Source of the DNA: Paracoccaceae bacterium
Lineage (GTDB): Bacteria > Pseudomonadota > Alphaproteobacteria > Rhodobacterales > Rhodobacteraceae
Assembly: GCA_020622085.1 (NCBI GenBank)
Contig: JAHRYM010000001.1
Span: 2,025,620-2,089,619, forward strand
Direction of reading: 5' to 3'
Length of the DNA: 64,000 nt
A program made the position numbers and the translations under genes. Under the pieces are notes generated by a model, which was not told the DNA's origin, ran no database searches, and saw only the letters and a list, made by a program, of their open reading frames with translations. Shown here one piece after another: positions 1 through 8,598 of the stretch. Each line of letters begins with the position of its first letter. Position 1 is the first letter of the stretch.

Positions 1-356
1 ATCACGCCGACCAGGGTCAGCGGAAACAGCAGCAGGATCACGGCCTGTGCGAATTCCACCCGATACCAGAAGCCAAGCACAGCCAGCGCGGTCAGCACGA
101 AGAAGGCAATGAGCACCAGGATCGGCCCCGCCACGTTCAGGATATAGAGAAGCCGCCCGACATAGATCCGCGCAAGGTCGTCCAGATCCACCGCCGCCTG
201 CCCGCCCTGCCTGCGGGCACGCAGCACCATGTCGAAGGGCAGGCCCAGCACCCAGTGCGAGGCCTGGCTCCAGGTGACGGCAAGCGCAATCCAGTACCAC
301 AGGTTCGAGAATGACCGCATGTCGATCACTTCGAACAAGATCCGGGTCCAGTCCAA
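1..356 (-). CDS. Small Rhodobacterales membrane protein (partial, 3' end off the window)
   Basis: The minus strand encodes a protein that runs off the left edge. It opens with a short stretch ending in FEVIDMRSFSNLWYW, then a membrane segment, a basic cytoplasmic loop with PFDMVLRARRQGGQ, and two more hydrophobic segments. I recognise this as a conserved Rhodobacterales integral membrane protein; relatives are often labelled as a SufBCD-associated component, but I know of no demonstrated function. No ATG fits the N-terminus. I chose TTG at 356 because GGAG lies 7 nt upstream and the product then begins MDWTRILFEV. A GTG at 380 would add eight residues but has no ribosome binding site. Confidence 0.6.
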   Translation of the reverse strand, partial: MDWTRILFEVIDMRSFSNLWYWIALAVTWSQASHWVLGLPFDMVLRARRQGGQAAVDLDDLARIYVGRLLYILNVAGPILVLIAFFVLTALAVLGFWYRVEFAQAVILLLFPLTLVGV

Positions 357-388
357 CAGGCGTCTCCATTCATCCGGCACGCCGTCAC

Positions 389-437
389 GGGGTCTACCCT
401 CGGCACGCGGTTCCGTGTAACGGGTAGCGAAGACCCC
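389..437. promoter_or_regulatory. Imperfect inverted repeat between the divergent membrane-protein gene and hemB
   Basis: GGGGTC (389-394) pairs with GACCCC (432-437), and TACCC (395-399) pairs with GGGTA (422-426), with a 5-nt bulge on the right arm. It lies in the divergent intergenic space about 70 bp before hemB. It could be a hairpin or a protein site; I recognise no known operator. Confidence 0.3.
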
Positions 438-506
438 GCCAAGTGCCAAGCCACCTATTGGCCGCCCAGATCGTCCGCCGCCAGAGCAACAGCCAGAGCC
501 AGAGTC

Positions 507-1502
507 ATGCCCCATCTTCCCGCCGCCTTCCCCGCCACCCGTTTCCGCCGCCTTCGCCGCACGGGCGCGCTGCGTGACCTGGTGCAGGAGGTGCGGCTTT
601 CGCCGGCCGACCTGATCTGGCCGATCTTCGTGACCGACGTGCCCGGCGCCGACGCGCCGGTGGCCTCGATGCCGGGCGTCTCGCGCCTGACGGTCGATGG
701 CGCGGTGCGCGCGGCCGAACAGGCGGCATCCCTGGGGATCCCGGCGATCTGCCTCTTTCCCTATACCGATCCGTCGCTGAAGACCGAAACCTGCCAAGAG
801 GCCTGGAACCCGGAAAACCTGTCGAACCGGGCCACCCGGGCGATCAAGGCCGCAGTGCCCGGGATCGCCGTGATGACGGATGTGGCGCTTGATCCCTACA
901 ACGCGCTTGGCCACGATGGACTGGTGCGCGATGGCGTGGTGCTGAACGATGAAAGCGTCGAGGCGCTGGTCCGCATGGCGCTGGCGCAGGCCGAAGCGGG
1001 GGCCGATATCCTTGGCCCTTCGGACATGATGGATGGCCGGATCGGCGCGATGCGCTCGGCGCTTGAAGCGGCAGGGCACCGGGATGTGGCGATCCTGTCC
1101 TATGCGGCGAAATACGCCAGCGCCTTCTATGGCCCGTTCCGAGATGCCGTGGGGGCAAGCGGTGCGCTGAAGGGCGACAAGAAGACCTACCAGATGAACC
1201 CCGGCAACCGCGACGAGGCGTTGCGGCTGGTGGCGCGCGATCTGGACGAGGGCGCCGACATGGTGATGATCAAGCCCGGCATGCCCTATCTGGACATCTG
1301 CGCCCGTGTGAAGGACGCTTTCGGCGTGCCGACCTTCGCCTATCAGGTCTCGGGCGAATACGCGATGCTGAAGGGCGCGATGCTGAACGGCTGGCTGAAG
1401 GACGAGGTGATCCTTGAAAGCCTGCTGGCCTTCCGCCGCGCCGGCTGCGACGGGATCCTGACCTATTTCGCCCCGGATGCCGCGCGGCTCCTGCGGGGCT
1501 GA
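507..1502 (+). CDS. hemB: Porphobilinogen synthase (delta-aminolevulinic acid dehydratase)
   Basis: It condenses two 5-aminolevulinate molecules to porphobilinogen, the first common step of heme, siroheme, cobalamin and bacteriochlorophyll synthesis, in the cytoplasm. The 331-aa product has the family length. The two Schiff-base lysines are K202 (SYAAKYAS) and K256 (MIKPGMPYLD). Where zinc enzymes carry a cysteine triad, this protein reads DVALDPYNALGHDG, with D125, D129 and D137 in place of cysteines. That is the pattern of zinc-independent alphaproteobacterial enzymes. The start at 507 gives the usual N-terminus. The stop codon is followed directly by a run of ten C (1503-1512). Confidence 0.95.
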   Translation: MPHLPAAFPATRFRRLRRTGALRDLVQEVRLSPADLIWPIFVTDVPGADAPVASMPGVSRLTVDGAVRAAEQAASLGIPAICLFPYTDPSLKTETCQEAWNPENLSNRATRAIKAAVPGIAVMTDVALDPYNALGHDGLVRDGVVLNDESVEALVRMALAQAEAGADILGPSDMMDGRIGAMRSALEAAGHRDVAILSYAAKYASAFYGPFRDAVGASGALKGDKKTYQMNPGNRDEALRLVARDLDEGADMVMIKPGMPYLDICARVKDAFGVPTFAYQVSGEYAMLKGAMLNGWLKDEVILESLLAFRRAGCDGILTYFAPDAARLLRG

Positions 1503-1698
1503 CCCCCCCCCCGGGCGGCTCTTTGCCAGTGACCCCCTCTGGCCTCGACCGAGCCGACAGAAACGGGTGACAGGGGCCACTTTTGCCCCTAGTCTGGCGC
1601 ACAACCGGGCGGAAGCGCCGGATTTGAGGCAGTCGGATTACGTGTCGCCGCCCGAGCCCCTGAACGGGTCAGGCAAGCAAGCGCAAGCGGAGCAGAAG

Positions 1699-2256
1699 AT
1701 GATCGAGATTTCCCGTCGGACTTTCGTGATGCTGTCAGGCACGGGCCTTGCCCTTGCGGCCTGCGGCAACGGACTTGGCAGCAATGGCGCGGCCAAGCTT
1801 GATGCGCGCGTCGAAGCCACGCGCGCCTATCTGCTGAAGAACTATCCCGGCACCCAGGATCTGATGAGCCGCGCCGCAGGGGTTCTCTACATGCCCCTGA
1901 TGACCGAGGCGGGCTTTGGCCTGGGCGGGGCCTACGGCCGCGGCGCCCTGCAGATCAACGGCGTGACGGTGGACTACTATTCCGCCACGCAGGCAAGCTT
2001 CGGCCTGACCCTGGGCGCGCAGCAATATGCCCATAGCCTGTTCTTCATGACACCGGACGCGCTGGAGAATTTCCGCCGTCAGGACGGCTGGCAAGCGGGT
2101 GCGGGCGTGACTTACGCCCTGCCCGATGGCGGTGGCTCGGCCGGGGTGGACACGACCACCACCACCGCGCCTGTCATCGCCCTGGTCTTCGGGCAGGCAG
2201 GGTTCATCGCCGGCGCCTCTCTGGATGGCACCAAGTATACCCGCATCATTCCCTGA
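1699..2256 (+). CDS. SYLF/YSC84-domain lipoprotein
   Basis: This 185-aa exported protein starts MIEISRRTFVMLSGTGLALAA followed by CGNG. It combines a twin-arginine-like SRRTF stretch with a lipobox, so a lipidated N-terminal cysteine (C22) is likely. The rest is a SYLF (YSC84) lipid-binding domain with the glycine-rich GAAYGRGAL-type core and a C-terminal segment rich in GxxFGxAGF. GGAG sits 6 nt before the ATG at 1699, which decides the start; the longer open frame upstream has no support. It is monocistronic between hemB and a convergent dehydrogenase. The molecular role of bacterial SYLF lipoproteins is unsettled. Confidence 0.85.
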   Translation: MIEISRRTFVMLSGTGLALAACGNGLGSNGAAKLDARVEATRAYLLKNYPGTQDLMSRAAGVLYMPLMTEAGFGLGGAYGRGALQINGVTVDYYSATQASFGLTLGAQQYAHSLFFMTPDALENFRRQDGWQAGAGVTYALPDGGGSAGVDTTTTTAPVIALVFGQAGFIAGASLDGTKYTRIIP

Positions 2257-2283
2257 TCCCGGTGCCCTGACTGGCGCGCGGGC

Positions 2284-2339
2284 GGCGGGCGCCCGGGGCT
2301 CTGCCCCGGACCCCGGGATATTTGGCAACGGAAGATAGG
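2284..2339 (+). repeat. GC-rich 3'-end intergenic repeat with hairpin, copy 1
   Basis: After the SYLF gene the sequence forms a hairpin (CGGGGC-TCT-GCCCCG), followed by a CCCCGGGATATTTGG motif. A related block lies at 54284-54337 in the opposite orientation, also just after a stop codon. Such hairpin plus ATTTGG blocks are familiar as dispersed intergenic repeats of Rhodobacteraceae. Both copies probably act as 3' processing or termination elements. Confidence 0.5.
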
Positions 2340-2341
2340 GG

Positions 2342-3217
2342 TCAGCCGTTCAGCTTGCGCAGCCGCGCGATCAGGCTGGACGTGTCCCAGCGGTTGCCGC
2401 CCATGGCCTGCACCTCCTTGTAGAACTGGTCGACCAGCGCGGTTACCGGCAGGCTCACGCCAAGATCATCGGCCGTGGCGAGGCAGATCCCCAGATCCTT
2501 GCGCATCCAGTCGACGGCGAAGCCGAAGTCGTATGTGCCCTTCGCCATGGTCTTGTGGCGGTTCGCCATCTGCCAGCTTCCGGCGGCGCCCTGACTGATC
2601 ACCTCGACCAGGTCCGCAATGTCGAGCCCGGCCCTTTCGGCAAAGCTCAGCCCTTCGGAGAGGCCCTGGACGAGGCCGGCAATGCAGATCTGGTTGACCA
2701 TCTTGGCCATCTGCCCCGCGCCGCTGTCGCCAAGGCGGCGGCAGATGCGGGCATAGGCGGCGATGACGGGTTCGGCGCGGGCATAGCTCTCGGGGCTGCC
2801 GCCGCACATGACCGACAGCACACCGTTTTCGGCCCCCGCCTGCCCGCCCGAGACCGGAGCATCGACGAAGCCGAGGCCCGCGGCGCCCGCCTCTTCGGCA
2901 AGTTCGCGTGTCACGGCCGCCGAAACCGTGGTGTGATCCACGAGGATCGCGCCCGGCGCCATGCCGGCGAAGGCGCCGTCCTGGCCAAGGCAGACGCTGC
3001 GCAGGTCGTCGTCATTGCCGACGCAGGCCATCACGAATTCGGCCCCCTTGGCGGCTGCGGCCGGTGTATCGGCGGCACGCCCACCGTGTCGGGACACCCA
3101 GTCCGCCGCCCTGGCGCCGGTGCGGTTGTAGACGGTCACATCATGCCCCTTGACGGCCAGATGGCGTGCCATCGGAAACCCCATCACGCCCAACCCAAGA
3201 AACGCCACTCTGGCCAT
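2342..3217 (-). CDS. NAD(P)-dependent beta-hydroxyacid dehydrogenase, 3-hydroxyisobutyrate dehydrogenase family
   Basis: The 291-aa product has the N-terminal dinucleotide-binding motif GLGVMGFPMA (residues 8-17), the substrate loop DAPVSGG (119-125) and the catalytic lysine K172 in GQMAKMVNQ. These place it in the 3-hydroxyisobutyrate/tartronate-semialdehyde/2-hydroxy-3-oxopropionate reductase family of cytosolic NAD(P) enzymes. The substrate cannot be assigned: there is no valine-degradation or glyoxylate gene next to it. It is convergent with the SYLF gene and divergent from the penicillin-acylase-like gene. Confidence 0.85.
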   Translation of the reverse strand: MARVAFLGLGVMGFPMARHLAVKGHDVTVYNRTGARAADWVSRHGGRAADTPAAAAKGAEFVMACVGNDDDLRSVCLGQDGAFAGMAPGAILVDHTTVSAAVTRELAEEAGAAGLGFVDAPVSGGQAGAENGVLSVMCGGSPESYARAEPVIAAYARICRRLGDSGAGQMAKMVNQICIAGLVQGLSEGLSFAERAGLDIADLVEVISQGAAGSWQMANRHKTMAKGTYDFGFAVDWMRKDLGICLATADDLGVSLPVTALVDQFYKEVQAMGGNRWDTSSLIARLRKLNG

Positions 3218-3341
3218 GCCCCGTTCTCCCTTACAGTTGCGATCCGTTCCGTTCTGTCCTAGTTACCCGGCCTGCACTCTGCGTCAACCGTGACCGTCCG
3301 CGGCGCCCGCGCCCCGGCCGGCGGGACGCCACCCGGAACCG

Positions 3342-5828
3342 ATGAGGCCGATACCGATGCTGACCGCCTTCCGCTGGCTTACGCGCATTGTCTCGGGCCT
3401 GCTGATCCTTGGCCTGATCACGGTCTCGATGGTCTATTATTTTGCCTCGCGGTCGCTGCCGGACTACAGCGCGACCTATGCCGTGCCCGGCCTTGCCGCG
3501 CCGGTCGAGGTGGTGCGCGATACCGCGGATGTGCCGCATATCTTCGGCCAGACCGACCGCGATGTCTATTACGCTCTGGGCTTTGCCCATGCCCAGGACC
3601 GGCTCTGGCAGATGGTGATGCTGCGTCGCACCGCACAGGGGCGGCTTTCCGAGGTCTTTGGCCGGCGCAGTCTTGCCACCGACGACCTGATGCGGCGGCT
3701 CGATCTTTACGGGCTGGCCGAACAGTCGGTCGCAGCGCAGGACGCCGAGACCAGGACCGCGCTGGAAGGCTATTCGGCCGGCGTCAATGAATGGATCCGC
3801 ATCATCAACGAAGAGGCCAAGGGCCGCGGCGCACCGGAGTTCTTCCTCTTCAACAACGAGATCGCCTATTGGCAGCCGGCGGATTCCATCGCGCTGATGA
3901 AACTGATGGCAGTGCAGATGTCGTCGCAACTGGAAGACGAGGTGTTGCGCGCCCGCCTGTCGATGCTCTCGAAGACCTGGGCCAACGACCTGATGCCCGA
4001 GGTGCCCGGTCCCGGGATCGCCGCCCTGCCGCCCTACGGCAGCGTCGTGCCCGGCGTGGAGGCCAGCCATGCGGCACTGGACACGTCTGCGGATCCGCTG
4101 TCACCCTTTCCGCGCCGGGCCTTCGCCGGGGCCTCGAACGCCTGGGCGGCGGCGCCGTCGCGTTCGGCGGCGGGCGGTTCGCTTCTGGCCAATGACCCGC
4201 ATCTGGATTTCTCGGCACCTTCGGTCTGGTATCTGGCGCGGCTCGAACTGCGATCGGGTGGTGTCATCGGCGCCACCATCCCCGGAATCCCCGTGATCCT
4301 TGCCGGACGCAACGCAGGCCTCGGCTGGGGTCTCACATCAAGCTATCTCGACGACCAGGATGCCCATATCGAGGAACTGAACCCCGCCGATCCGGGGCGC
4401 TACCGCACCGAAGCCGGCTGGAAGCCCTTCGTCACCCGGAAGTCGATCATCGAGATCAAGGACGAGGCCCCGGTCACGCTGACGCTGCGCTGGACGGACA
4501 ACGGCCCCGTCCTGCCCGGCACGCATTACGACCTGGCCTCGGTCACGCCGCGGGGGCATGTCGTCTCGCTTGACTGGACGGTGCTTGACGGGGCCGACAC
4601 CTCGATGACGGCGGCGATCCGCTTGATGAAGGCGCATTCGATCAGAGAGGGCATGGCGGCGGGCGAGCTGTTCGTGGCGCCCTCGCAGAACGTCACCATG
4701 GCCGACAAGGACGGCGTGGCGATGGCATTGTTCGGCCGGATGCCGAAACGCGACGCACGCCACCAGACACAAGGGCGGATGCCCAGCCCCGGCTGGCTTG
4801 CCGAGAACCGCTGGCAGGGCAGCCTGCCCTACAGCGACAATCCGCGCTTCGAAAACCCCGCCGGCGGCATCGTCGGCAATACCAACAACAAGATCATCGA
4901 CCGCCCCTTTCCGAACCATGTCAGCTTCGACTGGGGCGACAGCCAGCGGATCCAGCGCTGGACGCGGCTGATGCAGGAACGCGAGGTGCATTCGCGCGAC
5001 AGCTTCATCGCGGCGCAGCTTGATACCGTGTCACCGGCGGCACGGAACCTCTTGCCTCTGATCGGACGCGATCTGTGGTTCACCGGCGAGGCCGCGCCCG
5101 AGGGCACGCCGGAACGCCAGCGCCAGCAGGCGCTGGAGTTGCTGGCCAACTGGGGCGGCGAGATGAACGAGCACCTGCCCGAGCCGCTGATCTATGCCGC
5201 CTGGCTGCGTGCGGTGCAGGCGCGGCTGATCCAGGATGAACTCGGGCCGCTTGCGGATGATTTTTCTCGTGTCGAGCCCCTGTTCATCGAACGGGTCTAT
5301 CGCAACATCGACGGCGCCGGGAAATGGTGCGACATCATGCGGTCGGCGCCGGTCGAGACCTGTTCCGACATCTCGCGGCTGGCGCTCGATGATGCGCTCT
5401 TGTGGCTGTCCGAACGGTTCGGCCCCAAGATCGAAAGCTGGCGCTGGGGCGATCTGCACCAGGCGACGCATGACCACCCGGTGCTGGGTCAGGTGCCGGT
5501 TCTGAACTGGTTCGTGAACATCCGCCAGTCGACCAGCGGCGGGGATTTCACCCTGATGCGAGGCATGACCAAGGGCACGGGGCCGAACCCCTACCTCAAC
5601 GTCCATGGCGCGGGCTATCGTGGCGTCTACGACTTCGCCGATCCCGACAGTTCGGTTTTCATCATCTCGACCGGGCAATCGGGCCACCCGCTGAGCCGCC
5701 ACTACGACGACCTGTCGGAACTGTGGCGGCGCGGCGAATACATCCCGATGTCGCTGGACCCGGATCTGGCGCGGGCGGCGGCGACCGGGATCACGCGCCT
5801 GGAACCTGCAGGCCAGCCCGCCCCCTAG
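3342..5828 (+). CDS. Penicillin acylase family protein (Ntn-hydrolase precursor)
   Basis: This 828-aa precursor belongs to the penicillin G acylase/AHL acylase/cephalosporin acylase family. These N-terminal nucleophile hydrolases cleave an amide bond between an acyl group and an amine. An N-terminal hydrophobic segment (residues 13-35) would export or anchor it in the periplasm. The predicted autoprocessing site is GA|SNAWA, making S265 the nucleophile of the beta chain; ANDPHL follows as expected and the oxyanion asparagine may lie in NTNNK. ATG 3342 and ATG 3357 are both possible starts. The substrate (N-acyl amino acid, homoserine lactone or beta-lactam) cannot be told from sequence. Its stop overlaps the stop of the next gene on the other strand. 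Confidence 0.85.
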   Translation: MRPIPMLTAFRWLTRIVSGLLILGLITVSMVYYFASRSLPDYSATYAVPGLAAPVEVVRDTADVPHIFGQTDRDVYYALGFAHAQDRLWQMVMLRRTAQGRLSEVFGRRSLATDDLMRRLDLYGLAEQSVAAQDAETRTALEGYSAGVNEWIRIINEEAKGRGAPEFFLFNNEIAYWQPADSIALMKLMAVQMSSQLEDEVLRARLSMLSKTWANDLMPEVPGPGIAALPPYGSVVPGVEASHAALDTSADPLSPFPRRAFAGASNAWAAAPSRSAAGGSLLANDPHLDFSAPSVWYLARLELRSGGVIGATIPGIPVILAGRNAGLGWGLTSSYLDDQDAHIEELNPADPGRYRTEAGWKPFVTRKSIIEIKDEAPVTLTLRWTDNGPVLPGTHYDLASVTPRGHVVSLDWTVLDGADTSMTAAIRLMKAHSIREGMAAGELFVAPSQNVTMADKDGVAMALFGRMPKRDARHQTQGRMPSPGWLAENRWQGSLPYSDNPRFENPAGGIVGNTNNKIIDRPFPNHVSFDWGDSQRIQRWTRLMQEREVHSRDSFIAAQLDTVSPAARNLLPLIGRDLWFTGEAAPEGTPERQRQQALELLANWGGEMNEHLPEPLIYAAWLRAVQARLIQDELGPLADDFSRVEPLFIERVYRNIDGAGKWCDIMRSAPVETCSDISRLALDDALLWLSERFGPKIESWRWGDLHQATHDHPVLGQVPVLNWFVNIRQSTSGGDFTLMRGMTKGTGPNPYLNVHGAGYRGVYDFADPDSSVFIISTGQSGHPLSRHYDDLSELWRRGEYIPMSLDPDLARAAATGITRLEPAGQPAP

Positions 5829-6721
5829 CCTGTGGCAGACCGGACCACCGGCTGCGCCGGGCGCCGCGCCATCAGCAGCGTGTAGATGCCGCTGCCCACA
5901 ACGATCGCGGCCCCGAGGAGCGTCGCCATGTCGGGGCGTTCGCCAAAGACGGCAATACCCACGATCAGCGCAAAGATCAGCCGCGTGTAGCGGAAGGGCG
6001 TCACAACCGCGACGTCGCCGATCCGCATGGCGCCGGTCAGGAAGGCATAGGCCGTCGCACCAAAGGCGACCCCCAGGGCCAGGCGCAGCACTTCCGAAAC
6101 GGTTGGAACCACTGCCCCACCGCTGAAGGCCAGCATCACAAGGCCCGTAGGCACCAGGACCGCGAATCCGTAGAACCCCAGAAGCATGTTGCCCAGGGTC
6201 TTCGGCGCGGCGCGCGTGGCCAGATCGCGACCGGCAAAGCCCAGGGTGCCCAGCACCGCAAGGACAGACGCCGGGGTGAAGCCTTCAAGCCCCGGGCGCA
6301 GGATGACAAGCACGCCCACAAAGCCAAGGAATATCGCCAGCCAGCGTTGCCAGACGACCCTTTCGCCAAAGATCAGCGCCGCCCCCAGGGTCACCACCAG
6401 CGGCGTCGCCTGCAGGATTGCCGAGGCCGAGGACAGCGGCGAAAGCGCGATCGCAAGCGTGTAGAAGACCCGGCCCGCGACCTCGTTCCCGACTTTCCAG
6501 GCCATGGCGGGCACAAGGGCCGCGCGCGGAAACAGCACCCCGCCGCCGCGACGCGTCAGGATGGCGAAGACCACGGTCCCGCCCGCGCCGAACATCGCCA
6601 GGATCTGCCCGACCGGCAGGTGGCCATAGACCGATTTCAGGATCATGTCCTCGACCGCGAACCCCGCCATGGCCGCGATCATCAGGAAGATGCCGCGCAG
6701 GTTCTCGGGCTGGCCGCTCAC
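5825..6721 (-). CDS. EamA/DMT-superfamily transporter
   Basis: The 298-aa product has about ten hydrophobic segments arranged as two EamA repeats, the architecture of drug/metabolite exporters in the cytoplasmic membrane. Substrates of this family range from amino acids to riboflavin, and nothing here specifies one. Its ATG (6719-6721) overlaps the hflX stop (6718-6720), so it is translationally coupled and probably the last gene of the hfq-hflX unit. Its stop overlaps the convergent penicillin-acylase-like gene. Confidence 0.85.
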   Translation of the reverse strand: MSGQPENLRGIFLMIAAMAGFAVEDMILKSVYGHLPVGQILAMFGAGGTVVFAILTRRGGGVLFPRAALVPAMAWKVGNEVAGRVFYTLAIALSPLSSASAILQATPLVVTLGAALIFGERVVWQRWLAIFLGFVGVLVILRPGLEGFTPASVLAVLGTLGFAGRDLATRAAPKTLGNMLLGFYGFAVLVPTGLVMLAFSGGAVVPTVSEVLRLALGVAFGATAYAFLTGAMRIGDVAVVTPFRYTRLIFALIVGIAVFGERPDMATLLGAAIVVGSGIYTLLMARRPAQPVVRSATG

Positions 6722-8133
6722 GATTCGGGCGTCCAGGGCGTTCGGGGGCCGGTCTCGACGGGGAACTCGTCCCTGTTGTCGTCCCGGGCTTCGTCCCTGA
6801 CGGTATCGGCAAAACGCGGATCTATGGCAGCAAAGGCAGCACGCTGGCGGGCCGACCAGCGGACAGCGAGGCGGTAACCATCTTCCTCCATCTGCTCGGA
6901 CTGGACCACGCCCTGATCATGGAGCCAGGCCCGCGCGCGACCGGCGCTGAAGGGAAGCACAAGTTCGGCAATGCTGCGTTCGTCATCAAGTGCTGCCGAA
7001 ATCGCGGCAAGAAGCGGATCGAGCCCCTCTCCCGTCACCGCCGATACCGCATGGATTCCGGGCGTGCGCGCATCCTGCACCAGGAGCGCGTCGCGGATGT
7101 CGGGGGACAGGAGGTCGATCTTGTTCCAGACCTCGAACATCGGCACGTCTTCGTCCACGCCCAGCGATTCCAGGATCTCGCCCACGTCGGCGGCCTGTTC
7201 CTCGGTCTCGGGATGGGCGATGTCGCGGACATGCAGGATCAGGTCAGCCTCCAGCACCTCCTCGAGCGTGGCGCGGAAGGCGGCGACCAGTTGCGTCGGC
7301 AGGTCCGAGATGAAGCCCACCGTGTCCGACAGGATCACCTTCTTGCCCGAAGGCAGCGTGACGCCGCGCATGGTGGGATCAAGCGTGGCGAACAGCATGT
7401 CCTTGGCCAGCACCTCGGCGCCGGTCATGCGGTTGAACAGCGTCGACTTGCCGGCGTTGGTATAGCCCACCAGCGCCACCACCGGGAACGGCACCTTGCG
7501 GCGCGCGGCGCGGTGGAGTTCGCGGGTCTTGACCACCTTCGACAGCTGGCGGCGGATCTTCACCACCTCTTCGTCGATGGCGCGACGGTCGGCCTCGATC
7601 TGGGTTTCGCCGGGGCCGCCGACAAAACCGAAGCCGCCGCGCTGGCGTTCCAGGTGGGTCCAGGCCCGCACCAGCCGCGTGCGCTGATAACTGAGCGCCG
7701 CCAGTTCGACCTGCAACACGCCTTCGCGGGTGCGCGCCCGGTCGGCGAAAATCTCGAGGATCAGGCCGGTCCGGTCCAGAAGCTTGACGCCCCATTCCCG
7801 TTCCAGGTTGCGTTGCTGGACCGGGGTGACCGGGCCATCGACCAGCACCAGATCGACCCTTGCCGCATCGAAACGCCCCTTCAGTTCGTCGATCTTGCCG
7901 GTCCCGAACAAAAGCCCCGGCTGCACCTTGGGCAGCCGCACCACCTCGGCGCCGACGACCTCGAGTTCGGGCATGGCATCGGCCAGCGAAACCGCCTCGG
8001 CCAGCGCCAGTTCTGGCAACCGGCGGTGGCGGACGGACTTGATTTCCGGATGCAGGACATAGGCTCGCGTCACGACTGCGCCGCGATCATGGGGATCACG
8101 CCTGGGTGGCTCGCGCTCGTCGCTGTCAACCAC
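6718..8133 (-). CDS. hflX: Ribosome-associated GTPase HflX
   Basis: HflX splits stalled or hibernating 70S ribosomes under stress. The 471-aa product has the N-terminal HflX domain with the glycine-rich FVGGPGETQIE linker (170-180), the G1 loop GYTNAGKST (223-231), G3 DTVGF (270-274) and G4 NKID (337-340). Its C-terminal tail extends past the GTPase core. It starts 5 bp after the hfq stop, the conserved hfq-hflX arrangement, and is followed by an overlapping EamA gene. Confidence 0.95.
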   Translation of the reverse strand: MVDSDEREPPRRDPHDRGAVVTRAYVLHPEIKSVRHRRLPELALAEAVSLADAMPELEVVGAEVVRLPKVQPGLLFGTGKIDELKGRFDAARVDLVLVDGPVTPVQQRNLEREWGVKLLDRTGLILEIFADRARTREGVLQVELAALSYQRTRLVRAWTHLERQRGGFGFVGGPGETQIEADRRAIDEEVVKIRRQLSKVVKTRELHRAARRKVPFPVVALVGYTNAGKSTLFNRMTGAEVLAKDMLFATLDPTMRGVTLPSGKKVILSDTVGFISDLPTQLVAAFRATLEEVLEADLILHVRDIAHPETEEQAADVGEILESLGVDEDVPMFEVWNKIDLLSPDIRDALLVQDARTPGIHAVSAVTGEGLDPLLAAISAALDDERSIAELVLPFSAGRARAWLHDQGVVQSEQMEEDGYRLAVRWSARQRAAFAAIDPRFADTVRDEARDDNRDEFPVETGPRTPWTPES

Positions 8134-8138
8134 GTCGG

Positions 8139-8372
8139 TCAGTCTTCACCTTCATATAGCGAAATCGGCGCACCGGGCATGATGGTCGAGATGGCATGCT
8201 TGTAGACAAGCTGCGACTGGCCGTCACGGCGCAGCAGCACGCAGAAGTTATCAAACCACGTGATCACGCCCTGCAACTTGACCCCGTTGATGAGGAAGAT
8301 CGTGACGGGAACCTTCGCCTTGCGAACGTGATTGAGAAAGGCGTCCTGCAGGTTCTGTTTGTCGGCGGCCAT
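8139..8372 (-). CDS. hfq: RNA chaperone Hfq
   Basis: Hfq is a hexameric Sm-like protein that binds small RNAs and mRNAs; in Rhodobacter relatives it also affects nif expression. The 77-aa product has the Sm1 segment (residues 12-50, [20 protein letters not shown]) and the Sm2 motif YKHAIST. AAGG lies 8-10 nt before the ATG. The leader carries a duplicated 12-bp A-rich unit (8385-8408), described separately. Confidence 0.97.
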   Translation of the reverse strand: MAADKQNLQDAFLNHVRKAKVPVTIFLINGVKLQGVITWFDNFCVLLRRDGQSQLVYKHAISTIMPGAPISLYEGED

Positions 8373-8384
8373 CTGGTCTGCACC

Positions 8385-8408
8385 TTGTTCTTGTCGTTGT
8401 TCTTGTCG
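8385..8408 (-). repeat. 12-bp tandem duplication in the hfq leader, A-rich on the mRNA strand
   Basis: TTGTTCTTGTCG occurs twice in direct succession (8385-8396 and 8397-8408). Read as hfq mRNA this is a run of CGACAAGAACAA units ending about 13 nt before the hfq start codon. It contains several successive A-purine-N triplets (AAG AAC AAC, AAG AAC AAG), the pattern bound by the distal face of Hfq. Confidence 0.6.
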
Positions 8409-8598
8409 TTTGCATGGTCCGCTACCGGCGCATGATCACGCCCCATCGGAACCTGCTGCAAGTATGCGCACAATGGTCCGGGTTTCCAGCCCCAAATCAC
8501 CGATAGGCATCGAAGTGTCCATTGGGCGCAACGCAGTTGCCCCTGGCCCCGGGCGCGCGTCAACAGGGGATGTGCCGGGGCCGCACCGGGCTATGGGC

